Positions 1 to 12,143 are shown, counted from the first letter of the stretch. The stretch: DNA of 64,000 nt from Lineus longissimus (GCF_910592395.1 NC_088324.1:12364953-12428952); one strand, 5' to 3'. The notes: generated by a model from the sequence alone, not told the origin. Numbers and translations are program-made.

Positions 1-1080
1 CTTGAACAAGGCTAGAAAGTATAGCTCGGTCCAGTGTAATGTACAAGAGACGTCCCAAAAACACAATTGTGACAAGAAGCAGGCGACGAATATGAGGACT
101 GACATAGATGGGCATCGAGGAGACGAGTCACAACATACCTCTGCAAGGTCAAGGAGCAAACTCGTTCATAGTCGCTTGATACACTGGCTGGTTCTTTGAG
201 AGATTGGTCGTGTGGACATGGGGACAGACATAGATGGACCTCGAGGAGACCCAACATGCGGCAGCAGGATCAAGCAGCCCTGGCACACTGGCTGGCTACT
301 TGAGAAATTGGTAATTATGGACAAGCAGGCGACGAATATGGGGACAGAAAAAGATGGACCAGTACTGTGTATATAAAATGTAGATTAAAACGTCTACAAC
401 TGGTGCGAGAGAGCGAGGTTGTGACGATTTCTCCATCAGGTCCTTGGTTTGGAAGTCCTTGTCGATCCTTTTCTGAGATGTCCTGTAGATAGCAAGGCAG
501 ACAGCGTGTTTTATTGATGCGAGAGGCATGGATTGTGAGGATGTCCCCATGTCAAGCTCTTGTTGAACAAGGCAGAATGGATATTTTTTCTGGACCATAT
601 GGCAAAAGATGATGGCAGCTCATGAGTTTGACGAGATTGGGCTTATTTGGGACGAGACAGGGAAAGACTGTGAAAGACCGTAAGACTAAGTAGAGAGAAA
701 TATCAAGCGATGCAACGGTATGTCAATTGGCTAGACAGAGACAGGTTGTGATGACGTCTTCATGCCGGGTCCTCGAAGTAAAACCTTTTCAGAGACATTC
801 TGTATGGGAAGACAACAGTTTCACAGTATAGCTCGGTTGTGACGATGTCTTTATTTCTGGCCATGATCCTAGGCAGTCTATACAAACCTTTTTCTGAGAC
901 ATTCTGTTAGGCGCAGATTTCAATCGCATGTCTTACAATTCTGAAAGAGGTAGGTTGTGAAAATGTCTCCGTGTCAGGCATTTGAGGCAATAGTCCTTCT
1001 TTTCTGAGACAGTAAGGTTGCGACAGTACCGAACAATTCAGACCGAGTAAGATTGCTACAATGTTTTCCTCTCTTGACGT
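1..1080. repeat. Degenerate dispersed/tandem repeat region
   Basis: No convincing coding sequence. Related phrases recur: 'gcaggcgacgaatatg' near 82 and 323; 'gacatagatgg' near 101 and 226; and the core GGTTGTGAC followed by a TGTCTC-like hexamer at about 417, 744, 835 and 953. Several of these cores are followed downstream by 'ccttttctgagacattctgt'-like sequence. The units are diverged and unevenly spaced, so this looks like an old tandem or dispersed repeat rather than a gene. The same core is found again near 45.9 kb and 49.8-51.1 kb. Confidence 0.55.
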
Positions 1081-2650
1081 CGTCCTTCGTTCAATAGGGC
1101 TGCGTATTTATACATTTATATATCTTTTCGCCTTCGTTGACTTTAAAAGATATCATGAAACGATCCCTGGGCGCACTACCCCGACCCCGCTTGACTACTC
1201 CTAGTTGCCGAGGTTCTTTCTGGATGGGATATAAACATGTTGTTTAGACACCAGTGGCAGCATCTAGGGGTCATTGCGCACGCGTATGCTATGAACGGAC
1301 GTCTGTACGGATGGGAGATCATCTCATACAGCATAATTGATTACATAGTAAATAGTATTATGTTTTTAAAAATACTTTTTCTTTATTTCTTACCACCATC
1401 TGTCATACATGTATATTTTTAGTAAATCGTATTTATCTTTCTGATGAACCCTATCTAATAGATGCTGGAGCATCCGTAAGGAAGTTCCCTTGATTATTTC
1501 TTTTTATTTCTTTGCGCCAACCATCTAATAGATCCTCTATCACCCATACATCTGAATCATGTATATGTTTAGACCCTGGCGTCGTGACGGCTCCTATCCT
1601 GTTTAATAGCTTTCCCATGTGCTGCCGAAAGGAAAAATGGATCCGCCCAATGAGGAGGGGGGGAGGGGGAGGGTGAAAGAAATCACACAAAACCAAAAAA
1701 ACAGGGTCATTGCAGCGTTTTGTGCCAGAGATATTATCTTGAATTTATAGTCGGTTTTAGGACCCATACATTGGTTGTGAAGCAAAACACGCCGTTTTGA
1801 GGGTTGGTTTGTCGACCCAATACCCCGCCAAATTTGAGGACCACATTTGGTTGTTTCCAGCCAATGAAATCGTGTCATTGCCATCACGTGACGCCCGCAC
1901 TCCTGCACGTGGACGCAGACGATTTATATTTTGGAAGTCTTTTGATATTTCGTGATCATTTTTGGTCCTCAAAGACAGTTTTTGTCAGGTAAATAACAGA
2001 GATTTTATGTCCGATTTCTTGTTTATGATCCCGTGTCCATAACAGGTCCCAATTATTTTAATTTTAGTCAACTTGTTCCCTATTTTTCAATCGGAGAAGT
2101 TAGCGCGGTGTTTTGCGCGAAATGCGCAATGCGCCAGGTTGCGTCCCATGCTCGGAGCAAAAATCAGCCGCGAAACACCGATCAAATCCTTCATCATCCT
2201 TGTGAATTAGCACCAATAATACTTATTTTGAGGTTCTCTGTGAAATTCTACATCTATAGAAACAAATACTGTGAAAAAGTATTGGTACGATATCATGTAT
2301 AAGGGATTTTAGAAAACGGAAACTTCGACCGACGGCAAGTTGTTGATAGAGATGAATGCATTGTTTCGCGCGACAGTGATGATGATTTCATGGTAGTTTT
2401 CGATCATAAATCAGCCTGGTTTGACAGCTCCAAACTTGATAACTGGTAAACATAACAAGTTGTTCGTCATTGTAAGTCGTTCCTTTTGATTTTCAGGTTG
2501 AAATCTGCCGTTTACAACGGTTTTCCGCGAGCTTATCCCACTTCATTTTTCTCGTGGCGGCATCTCATCAGTCATCTCCTGGAAAACGTAGATCGAATTG
2601 ATTAGTAAACAGTTCAGGAATTAACACACAGAATAACCATTGGTAAGCAG
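1081..2650. other. Intergenic, nothing recognised
   Basis: Short ORFs are present on both strands but none has a recognisable domain, a good splice context or coding-like composition. There is a G-rich stretch near 1656-1675. I see no RNA gene. Confidence 0.4.
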
Positions 2651-3195
2651 TTAACATTCGCATTTCTATTCTGCTTTTCGGCGATTTTGAGGCGAGAATG
2701 TAGGTGTGGCATTTGCAATTCGCAGCTGAAAACTCGTAAAAAACTTGAATGTCTGTGCATCATGTGTGCATCATATGTGCATCATTCAGTGCATTTAGTG
2801 CATTCAGTTCAGAGCATGGTGATGCTCTGTAGCCTATACCCCCATCCACATTAAAATACTAATCCTTTGGAAATAGACTTAGACAAAGGTTTTACAGCCT
2901 AATGTATGGAATCCAGATGTCAGGAAAAAATATGTGGCCCATATGTTTCTGGGGGACCCCATGCTCAGGGTCCCCTTGCCAGATTTACTTTCACAAGATT
3001 TAAGGCTAAGTCCTCATATGTCCACCTACCCAAGATCAAGATAAAGATGTTGTCAGCATTGTGCTATTCTTAAAAATGTCTGACACTCTAGTCTTCAGCA
3101 ATGATCTTGGTCAAAGGAAAACTTGAAAAGGTCTTGGATGTATTTAACAAGACTACCCATTGCAAATATTCTTCCATCTTCTTGATTTTAGCAAT

Positions 3196-3357
3196 GAAAC
3201 GATCAAGTTTATTGGTGATGCCCATTGTTGCCTGAAAGCACAGTTGTGGAGGAAGCTTTGCTTAGAGGAAGGTGGTTCCCAGCCTGGAGAGCAACAAAGC
3301 CAAGAAGGGATCACTCAACTGAAAAAGACAGTATTTCCAGATGAGTACCTAGAGTGA
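3196..3357 (+). other. Possible terminal exon, unrecognised
   Basis: A 'cttgattttag' acceptor-like sequence is followed by an open frame that ends in TGA at 3355-3357. The reading (SNETIKFIGDAHCC..., ending ...FPDEYLE) is not low-complexity, but I know no family for it. It may be noise. Confidence 0.15.
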
Positions 3358-4850
3358 CAATTACAATAAATACCAAACTTGGCCCACCTGATATTTCATA
3401 CGATGATTCATAATCAAACTGGGATTGGACAAGGCCCTTTTTGTGCTTCCAAAGTTTTAAAAATTTCCCAGATGTGCTGATCAGTGGGAGATAGGGTCTC
3501 CTCATCAAAATATCAGGATGAGTTGACATAGGTTTACATTGACAGAGATTTTTGAGTATCCTCAATCTTTGGGTGACACAATGAAGTATTAGGTGCCTTG
3601 CTAAAGGACAACGATGGCGCAGATTATGTGAGAGTTGAACCCACAATATCCTTGTCATTGTGATCATAAACAACCAGAAACTCTGGTATGTGGACTGGAG
3701 GGATGACTGCTTCGTAATTTTGTCTCAATTCACAGAGTTCGATATGTGTCCTTTGAAACATAAAACTTGGCCTTGGACCTCAATCTTGAAATTCTTTACT
3801 TAAAGCTGTTGGTGTTAAGTTAAATGACTCTTCTGATTTTGTAAAGCTTATAATCTTTGGCAGAAGAACTTTATGTGGAAAGCCGATGTTTCTACTCACT
3901 GTTAGTTTTCGGGCCTCGAAATTCAGGATTTTGCCTCCACAGCATTTCTGGAAAAAAGTGCTGCAGAGGTAGAGGCCTCTCAACAGCAATTTGTCCCTTG
4001 TCCAAGACAAATTGGTCTCAGCTTATTTTAGGCATAGCAACCCTGCCAGAGTCAGTGATTGCGGAGCTCCTGGCAATGCACACCTGGATCCGGAGCCTAA
4101 GAACTGGGGCTGTATAATTTAATAATTAGAATAACATGAATAAGGTAGCCAGGCCCATAACTTTGGGTAATACCATTTGCCGCGAGTGTCGTGGAGAATT
4201 TACCATTCAGAATCAAAAGTTAAGTGAGAACCATTATCTTTTTCAGCCCCTCCACCTGATGACCCACATTAACAGGGAAGGAGATGAAGGCAATCAGATT
4301 TGGTATGGCATCGTAATCCTACTGACAAGCCATGGCCAGTTAACAAAATTTACCAAGGTCAAGGACCACAATTCTTTGCTGTGACTGGCTGGGTTTTGCT
4401 GACCACAATACCATTTGAACTGGAAATGTTGTTGCGAGAAGAATCCGTCTTGGGATACAAGGTTGGTGTGGAATCTGCATGATATTTGATGATGTACTAA
4501 ACAACTTTAGAAAAAGTTCATTGTGTTACCCATAAAGAATGGTCCAGCCAGACTTGCTATATGAGATGCCCCTTACTTGCTATTCTCCTTTCTTACATGC
4601 CAAGTGCGTGGCGAGGAGGCAATCTGTACCCACTTAATTTATCAAGCTAGTGGCTAACCACTGGCTGTATCAGAAAAGGATACCAACACAGCTCAAACCC
4701 GCTCCCATGGCAAGACAATTAGGATGATGTTCAAACAGAGGAGATTGGAAAGCAGTCAATCAAAGGATGTACACTTAGTGAGATATCAAAGACTCTTGCA
4801 TGCGGTAATAAGCTGCATTAATTATGATAAATCTTGATGTTTCTTTTCAG

Positions 4851-4923
4851 CCTAATAGCAAGATCAGAGGGCATGGTTCCCACGAAGGCTGTCCTTGGAA
4901 GATTCAGCAACCTACTTGATCAG
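4851..4923 (+). other. Candidate internal exon of an unrecognised gene
   Basis: A strong acceptor (ttcttttcag) at 4841-4850 and a donor (cag|gtagac) at 4923/4924 bracket 73 bp. The segment reads LIARSEGMVPTKAVLGRFSN followed by LLDQ after one leading base and ends in phase 0. No family is recognised. It lies among other exon-like segments on the same strand (5455-5663, 6450-6653, 7006-7142), which may belong to one gene or to a decayed one. Confidence 0.3.
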
Positions 4924-5454
4924 GTAGACTGAGCACTTTGGTTTGGCGTGGCTTGAAGTATGCAGGCAAACTGTCCATCAAAGGAGGTGGAGGCCTGTGT
5001 GCCGTGAAGTTACCCGTCTCTTTGTTTAGTGACATTCATTCTGCAGTTTAAAAAGTGCTTGCTTGTGATCTTAGGTGAAGTGAAAACTGCTCATATAGTG
5101 ATCATTGGACTTGTGATAGTGAACGATTATCAACAGGGACAGAAATTAGGGTTGTGCCAAATACAAAACCAAAAGTTGATACCAGTATGACAATGCATTT
5201 ACAGTCAGTCAATGTAAACTTGAACATAGTATTTGAAAATGCAGTAACTGCGGGGACGATTTTCAGACAGGCCGCCTGGGAACATATCTACGAGGTAACC
5301 ACCACAGCCAGGCAATTACCTAGCAATTGCTAGGATGAGATATCAGTAGCCAGTCAATGATAGGATGGATGCTTCCAGATGTCAAAGTGTCCGAATTTCT
5401 TGTAAAATTGTCAACAAATTTATGATTATTTAAATGGTTCGTGTTGTTTTTCAG

Positions 5455-5663
5455 CATGGTTTCAAGATCATTGGGGTCACAGGGGCCTGGAGAAACCATC
5501 ACTTTGCATGGATGCTTGGAGACACTTGTCACCCCTGGAATGCCTGATGTGAACAAGAGCTGGGGCTGAACCAAGCTAAGATCATTGACAATCCCTATCA
5601 TGTTGCCAGTGCCACCAATGGCAGGACTGAAGATGGATCCATTGGAAACGAAAGGCTTTTCCT
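5455..5663 (+). pseudogene. Candidate exon with an in-frame TGA (decayed or unusual)
   Basis: A strong acceptor (gttgtttttcag) and donor (cct|gtaagt) bracket 209 bp. In the phase continuing from the previous candidate exon the reading is HGFKIIGVTGAW..., then one TGA after ...CHPWNA, then open again (CEQELGLNQAKIIDNPYHVA...) to the donor. The other two + frames also contain stops. The minus strand is open across the whole 5320-5805 segment (161 codons) but has no donor at the matching place. Possible explanations are pseudogenisation, a recoded TGA, a sequence error, or no coding role. Confidence 0.25.
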
Positions 5664-6449
5664 GTAAGTTTTTAAATGTATTAAGAGTTTTCAGTTTGAA
5701 TAAATATGAACTTTGTCCCTGAGATCGTCCAAGAGAGACTGCACCACACAGTAAAAGGACAGGTGATTTAGTGACAAGTACAGGTACCCTCGCTGCTGTG
5801 AGCATGCATTTTGAAATTATTCCATTTTCCTGTGATGTGTGCTAGTTAGGGCTTCAAATCATTGCACTTTGTGAGACAGTGACAGCAGGTTGGGGTGACG
5901 ACACATCAACATATGTGCAGGAGCTTCTGTGCATTAGATGCTCAAACTCCAGAGGCCCATCGTTTGAACCTTAAAGTTGGCATGAGACCTGTAGCAGGTC
6001 ACTGTCTATCTTGTTTAACTCCACCAAGCTTTATGAATAGAAACGCTGGGGTTGCTTTTTTGGAAAGACTGGCGTTGAAAGTTATGACACAAGACCATAA
6101 GACCATAATTTTGGATGCAGTCAAGAAGTCCTTGTAGTAAAATGTAGGTTGTGCCAAGTTACACAATGTTTGTAGAAGATTAAAAGGAATTTGGCTATGG
6201 CCAAGACTCCCTTGCAGTATTAAATTAGAATTTGAATTGTCCCAAATTTACAAGGTGGCTGAGTTTTGATTTTATCTTCAGAAATAAAAAAAAAAAAAAG
6301 GGAGGAGAGGATGACCTTTCAAAATTTCAGAGAAACGGAAATCGAGGATTGGTCATTCAAAACTCTAAATTAAATGAATACTATTGGTCTTTCCAGCAGC
6401 CAACACCTCATGAACAAGACTAGAAAATAGCACAGGTGATCAAGACTGA

Positions 6450-6653
6450 TACCGCACAATCGTCCTCCTGGTTAACAAGCTAAGACCAATCCAGATGGGG
6501 AGGGTTGGCCCTCCAACACCACTACCAATGCTCTCAGCTGGGATCAGTGGACTGCAGCAATATCTTACTGAAGACAAAGATGAGGGAATCTACAATGTTG
6601 ATGCAAGATTGCCCTGTGATGTCCAGGCGTCCTTGACTACAACGGTTTGTTGA
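6450..6653 (+). other. Candidate coding segment, unrecognised
   Basis: The frame is open from just after a TGA at 6447-6449 to a TGA at 6651-6653. It contains a protein-like stretch with varied composition (LRPIQMGRVGPPTPLPMLSA, then ...GLQQYLTEDKDEGIYNVDAR...). The splice borders are not clear. It may be a last exon or part of the same unrecognised gene as the segments at 4851 and 5455. Confidence 0.25.
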
Positions 6654-7005
6654 TTGTTATAGTAGAACTTGTGTTTTGCGGTATAGGTCTAAATATCGCT
6701 GATCTGGCTGAGGCCTAGGCAAGCTCAGGATACCCTTCTGTGACTGCAACTATCAGCCTAATGATGACATTGTTGCACGGAAGGATAGTCTGTGGTACAT
6801 GATTCTAATTTCCTGCCATGAAAAATTCAAGGACAAAGTCACAACCAGTCTCACATGATAGTGCCACAAAAGTAATTTTAGTATTCGATATGACTGATAT
6901 CTTTCGGTACAACATCTTGTAAACATCATGATTGACGGACACCTTTCAATTGAATGGGTAACCCTCATTTTCTTTCACTCTTAATCAGTTGTTATCATTA
7001 TTTCA

Positions 7006-7142
7006 GCTTTGGTTCACCAGTAGGTCCTCGGATGGTAAAGTTTGGACACAACATCCTGAGCATGAAGAATATTCTGAAAGACAGCACAAGCAATATTTGG
7101 ACATTCAATTTTTCAGCTGAGAAGGACCTTTTTTCAAGTTAG
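7006..7142 (+). other. Candidate exon (terminal?), unrecognised
   Basis: After the acceptor-like 'cattatttcag' (6995-7005) the frame reads SFGSPVGPRMVKFGHNILSM... and stops at TAG 7140-7142. The family is unknown. It sits just upstream of the 1.59-kb triplication. Confidence 0.25.
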
Positions 7143-7304
7143 GACTAAAGCCCCTGGGCCCGCTTTAGGCCTATAACTGTAGTTTGTGCTCTGTAGTATG
7201 TGATTTGAAAAGATTGGAGTAAGGATTGTACAATGGAACAAGTGTCATTTTGTTTGCCACAGTAACTTAAGGCAGTGTTAGTGACCCATTTGTTTTTCAG
7301 TTTA

Positions 7305-7551
7305 CAAAGCCATCATGATCAACTGCATTGATCCCTCAAAAGATTGTTGGAGTGACTCCATTAAATGTAACAAAAATATCCAACACCTGGTATTCTAGTT
7401 ACTGTAGGTTAGCTTACTGAAGTGACCTTTTTGTTTTCACTTTTAAAAACCTATGCGATTTGCCACACTGAAGGTCCCTCCAGAGATTGTTGGACTGGGT
7501 CCATTGAATGTGACAAAAATATCCAACACCTATTTACAAATGAAGTGAGGG
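7305..7551 (+). repeat. Duplicated exon-like segment (VG-x-x-PLNVTKISNT)
   Basis: Two neighbouring stretches (about 7333-7382 and 7472-7526) translate in the + direction to related peptides: ...QKIVGVTPLNVTKISNT and ...PPEIVGLGPLNVTKISNT. Their DNA is also similar (both end in 'acaaaaatatccaacacc'). The second reads on to LQMK and a TGA. This could be an exon duplication in the unrecognised upstream gene. The second copy was then carried into the 1.59-kb triplication. Confidence 0.3.
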
Positions 7552-8446
7552 GTCAGCCTTTTGGTGTAACTCCATATAACTGTCTGGTGATTTCGCTCTG
7601 GGCTTGTGACATTCTGATCGGTCTGAAATAATCATTGTCGCCCATCCCTCAATTTGAGGCCTGTGTCCCGATGGTGGCGTTGAATGGCAAAATCAAAGGG
7701 GCATGACGGCGGTTAAACCTATTGCGAATGGGCAGCATCACAACCAGTTCTGAGATCTGGGGGTGGTGTAGGATATCTGGTTACCACGCACACATCTCTT
7801 GAATCTGCGGTGGGTTGGTACCCCACGCTACGTAAGGGGAGGTTCTGGGTAAGACTTGGTCCACGTGAATAGGTTGTACCTGAAAGATGAGAAGTTGCGA
7901 ATGGTCGCCTTAGAATATGTCCTTCGACCAGCTAGTGCTAACCCGGTCACTGTCTCCAGGTCACCACACCTTGGTCAATGAGCGGGCGAAGAACCCAATG
8001 GCTCCGTCAGGAGTACATCGTCAACTTCAGCCCGTAGTCAAACCGGTGCACGCACAAATATCTTAGCTGAGAGTGGGGGACGTACTTGCTTCTCATCGGG
8101 GTAATACAGTACCACTGTATACAATGACCCCATTTTAGTTGGAATTTACTGAGGAGTGGACGATAATGAGAATTTCAGGCCAGTCCGATTGTCACCAGTT
8201 CAGAGGGCGATTACCTGATAGTTATGTGGCATTCCGTCAAACGGTGAACTCTTTCACATCCTTTGTAAATTAGTGTTGCTTGTTACATGTCACATTCAAT
8301 GGCTCATTTGAGGATAGTTTCTGTGATTCTACTTTACCATGAGCAGGCTCATTAAAACCTAAACTGTGTAGTTTGTGCTCTGTAGTGTGATCTAAAAAGT
8401 TGTAAATCTGGTTATTGGAGTAAAGATTGTAGAATGGAATATCCGC

Positions 8447-8969
8447 GGGATGCCCTAATCTGAGAGCCAAGAGCCAAGACGCTGTTAAAGAGCCAATTAA
8501 GTGCTGCCAGGAAAGCCCCGAGCCAAAGAAAAAGTTTAGGCTAATGAAACTTTGGGAATCCTAAGCCTACAGGTACCCTACTTGATAAAAAATTAATTTA
8601 TTATGTAATCATTTATGACATTGTAAGAAATCACCACCTTGATAGCTATATGGTTCACAGTCTACCATGCCAGGGTTTTTTATTGTACTCTTGTTATGCC
8701 GTCAATACAATAGGGCAAGTACAGTGTACATGAGTCTGCACTTCATACACTGTGTACAATTGCACTTGTTTGTCATTCCTGCCGTATCATCTAGCCTTGC
8801 GCAAATAGTTCAATCAAAATTGTTTTAAAAAGGCATGATATTGCTCAAATTTGTAAATTCTTGATTGAAATCTGCCAATTCAAGTAATGAGATAGCGGTA
8901 CTCTGCCTATCTGTACTATAAAAAAACCGACGGTTATTGCAGCTCTTGGCTCTAGGATTAGGGTGTCCC
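8447..8969. mobile_element. 523-bp MITE-like element, copy 1
   Basis: The ends are imperfect inverted repeats of about 29 bp: gggatgccctaatctgagag at the left, against the reverse complement of the right end, gggacaccctaatcctagag. Both continue as ccaagagc. The flanks are aatatccgc (8438-8446) and aatatccac (8970-8978), a 9-bp target-site duplication with one mismatch (8 or 9 bp would fit hAT- or Mutator-type elements). It has no internal ORF and so would be non-autonomous. Confidence 0.7.
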
Positions 8970-10033
8970 AATATCCACACCTGGTATTCTTTAGTTACTG
9001 TGTAGTGACCTTTTTGTTTCCACTTTTAAAAACCTATTCGATTTGCCGCACTATGAAGGTCCCTCCAGAGATTGTTGGACTGGGTCCATTAAATGTTACA
9101 AAAATATCCAACACCTATTTACAAATGAAGTGAGGGGTCAGCCTTTTGGTGTAACTCCATATAACTGTCTGGTGATTTCGCTCTGGGCTTGTGACATTCT
9201 GATCGGTCTGAAATAATCATTGTCGCCCATCCCTCAATTTGAGGCCTGTGTCCCGATGGTGGCGTTGAATGGCAAAATCAAAGGGGCATGACGGCGGTTA
9301 AACCTATTGCGAATGGGCAGCATCACAACCAGTTCTGAGATCTGGGGGTGGTGTAGGATATCTGGTTACCACGCACACATCTCTTGAATCTGCGGTGGGT
9401 TGGTACCCCACGCTACGTAAGGGGAGGTTCTGGGTAAGACTTGGTCCACGTGAATAGGTTGTACCTGAAAGATGAGAAGTTGCGAATGGTCGCCTTAGAA
9501 TATGTCCTTCGACCAGCTAGTGCTAACCCGGTCACTGTCTCCAGGTCACCACACCTTGGTCAATGAGCGGGCGAAGAACCCAATGGCTCCGTCAGGAGTA
9601 CATCGTCAACTTCAGCCCGTAGTCAAACCGGTGCACGCACAAATATCTTAGCTGAGAGTGGGGGACGTACTTGCTTCTCATCGGGGTAATACAGTACCAC
9701 TGTATACAATGACCCCATTTTAGTTGGAATTTACTGAGGAGTGGACGATAATGAGAATTTCAGGCCAGTCCGATTGTCACCAGTTCAGAGGGCGATTACC
9801 TGATAGTTATGTGGCATTCCGTCAAACGGTGAACTCTTTCACATCCTTTGTAAATTAGTGTTGCTTGTTACTTGTCACATTCAATGGCTCATTTGAGGAT
9901 AGTTTCTGTGATTCTACTTTACCATGAGCAGGCTCATTAAAACCTAAACTGTGTAGTTTGTGCTCTGTAGTATGTGATCTAAAAAGTTGTAAATCCGGTT
10001 ATTGGAGTAAAGATTGTAGAATGGAATATCCGC

Positions 10034-10556
10034 GGGATGCCCTAATCTGAGAGCCAAGAGCCAAGACGCTGTTAAAGAGCCAATTAAGTGCTGCCAGGAA
10101 AGCCCCGAACCAAAGAAAAAGTTTAGGCTAATGAAACTTTGGGAATCCTAAGCCTACAGGTACCCTACTTGATAAAAAATTAATTTATTATGTAATCATT
10201 TATGACATTGTAAGAAATCACCACCTTGATAGCTATATGGTTCACAGTCTACCATGCCAGGATTTTTTATTGTACTCTTGTTATGCCGTCAATACAATAG
10301 GGCAAGTACAGTGTACATGAGTCTGCACTTCATACACTGTGTACAATTGCACTTGTTTGTCATTCCTGCCGTATCATCTAGCCTTGCGCAAATAGTTCAA
10401 TCAAAATTGTTTTAAAAAGGCATGATATTGCTCAAATTTGTAAATTCTTGATTGAAATCTGCCAATTCAAGTAATGAGATAGCGGTACTCTGCCTATCTG
10501 TACTATAAAAAAACCGACGGTTATTGCAGCTCTTGGCTCTAGGATTAGGGTGTCCC
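10034..10556. mobile_element. 523-bp MITE-like element, copy 2
   Basis: Same length and ends as the element at 8447-8969. It lies at the same place in the second tandem unit, so it was copied with the unit rather than inserted independently. Confidence 0.7.
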
Positions 10557-11622
10557 AATATCCACACCTGGTATTCTTTAGTTACTGTGTAGTGACCTTT
10601 TTGTTTCCACTTTTAAAAACCTATTCGATTTGCCGCACTATGAAGGTCCCTCCAGAGATTGTTGGACTGGGTCCATTAAATGTTACAAAAATATCCAACA
10701 CCTATTTACAAATGAAGTGAGGGGTCAGCCTTTTGGTGTAACTCCATATAACTGTCTGGTGATTTCGCTCTGGGCTTGTGACATTCTGATCGGTCTGAAA
10801 TAATCATTGTCGCCCATCCCTCAATTTGAGGCCTGTGTCCCGATGGTGGCGTTGAATGGCAAAATCAAAGGGGCATGACGGCGGTTAAACCTATTGCGAA
10901 TGGGCAGCATCACAACCAGTTCTGAGATCTGGGGGTGGTGTAGGATATCTGGTTACCACGCACACATCTCTTGAATCTGCGGTGGGTTGGTACCCCACGC
11001 TACGTAAGGGGAGGTTCTGGGTAAGACTTGGTCCACGTGAATAGGTTGTACCTGAAAGATGAGAAGTTGCGAATGGTCGCCTTAGAATATGTCCTTCGAC
11101 CAGCTAGTGCTAACCCGGTCACTGTCTCCAGGTCACCACACCTTGGTCAATGAGCGGGCGAAGAACCCAATGGCTCCGTCAGGAGTACATCGTCAACTTC
11201 AGCCCGTAGTCAAACCGGTGCACGCACAAATATCTTAGCTGAGAGTGGGGGACGTACTTGCTTCTCATCGGGGTAATACAGTACCACTGTATACAATGAC
11301 CCCATTTTAGTTGGAATTTACTGAGGAGTGGACGATAATGAGAATTTCAGGCCAGTCCGATTGTCACCAGTTCAGAGGGCGATTACCTGATAGTTATGTG
11401 GCATTCCGTCAAACGGTGAACTCTTTCACATCCTTTGTAAATTAGTGTTGCTTGTTACATGTCACATTCAATGGCTCATTTGAGGATAGTTTCTGTGATT
11501 CCACTTTATCATGAGCACGCTCATTAAAACCTAAACTGTGTAGTTAATGTGCTCTGTAGTATGTGATCTAAAAAGTTGTAAATCTGGTTATTGGAGTAAA
11601 GATTGTAGAATGGAATATCCGC

Positions 11623-11795
11623 GGGATGCCCTAATCTGAGAGCCAAGACGCTGTTAAAGAGCCAATTAAGTGCTGCCAGGAAAGCCCCGAGCCAAAGAAA
11701 AAGTTTAGGCTAATGAAACTTTGGTAATCCTAAGCCTACAGGTACCCTACTTGATAAAAAATAAATATATTATGTAACCATTTATGACGTTGTAA
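11623..11795. mobile_element. MITE-like element, copy 3, 3'-truncated
   Basis: The left end is identical to the other copies (after the same 'aatatccgc' flank), with a short deletion of one 'gagccaa' repeat. The match is lost near 11795, where the third tandem unit breaks off. Confidence 0.6.
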
Positions 11796-11804
11796 GACAT
11801 TGCC

Positions 11805-11970
11805 AGTCTTATTGTCACCAGTACCTGATAGTTATGTGGCGTTCCTGTCTTTTAACTCTCACGTCCATTGTAAATTAGTGTTGCTTGTTACATGTCACAT
11901 TCAATGGCTCATTTGAGGATAGTTTCTGTGATTCTAATCCACTATGAGCAGGCCCATTTAGGCCTTGCTG
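11805..11970. repeat. Diverged partial copy of the 1.59-kb unit
   Basis: This segment resembles about 8190-8360: 'attgtcaccagt', 'acctgatagttatgtggc', then 'gtaaattagtgttgcttgtt' and the following 60 bases. It is more diverged than the three main copies, so it is an older duplicate or the unduplicated ancestral flank. Confidence 0.6.
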
Positions 11971-11994
11971 CATTTCTACAAGTTCTAGCATTGT

Positions 11995-12143
11995 CAGGGG
12001 CAAAGCTAGCGGAAGAGGGCAAATGCCCGCCCCCCCCCCTCCAGACGTCACCAAAAAGTTTGTTTTTGACCACGATTTCGGTAGAAAAGTTTGAAGAAGT
12101 GTTATTTTGCCCCCTAAAGATCTAAAAGCTAGTCATGCCGCTG
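11995..12143. mobile_element. Small hAT-like MITE (149 bp)
   Basis: The left end is CAGGGGCAAAGCTAGC and the reverse-complemented right end is CAGCGGCATGACTAGC, matching at 12 of 16 positions. CAGNGGC termini are typical of hAT-derived elements in marine invertebrates. It contains a 10-bp C run (12030-12039). I do not see a clear 8-bp target duplication, so the call is tentative. Confidence 0.4.

Larger units (their letters stand above)
7376..11795. repeat. Head-to-tail triplication, ~1.59-kb unit
   Basis: The same ~1.59-kb sequence appears three times: about 7376-8969, 8970-10556 and 10557-11795 (the last is truncated inside its MITE). The landmark 'tgaagtgagg' is at 7541, 9126 and 10713, giving periods of 1585 and 1587. 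The copies differ by only a few substitutions and small indels, so the duplication is recent, or it is an assembly artefact. I see no long ORF and no match by eye to rRNA, tRNA or snRNA. The unit includes a GC-richer, non-repetitive middle part (e.g. 7640-8110) that I cannot classify. Confidence 0.9.

Noticed and set aside
5455-5663. Selenoprotein exon
   Set aside because: A single in-frame TGA is not enough. No SECIS element was recognised and the gene itself is not identified, so decay is the simpler reading.
7640-8110. Possible rRNA or snRNA gene inside the 1.59-kb unit
   Set aside because: GC-rich and RNA-like at first sight, but neither strand matches remembered U1, U2, U4, U5, U6 or 5S sequences. 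Left unclassified.
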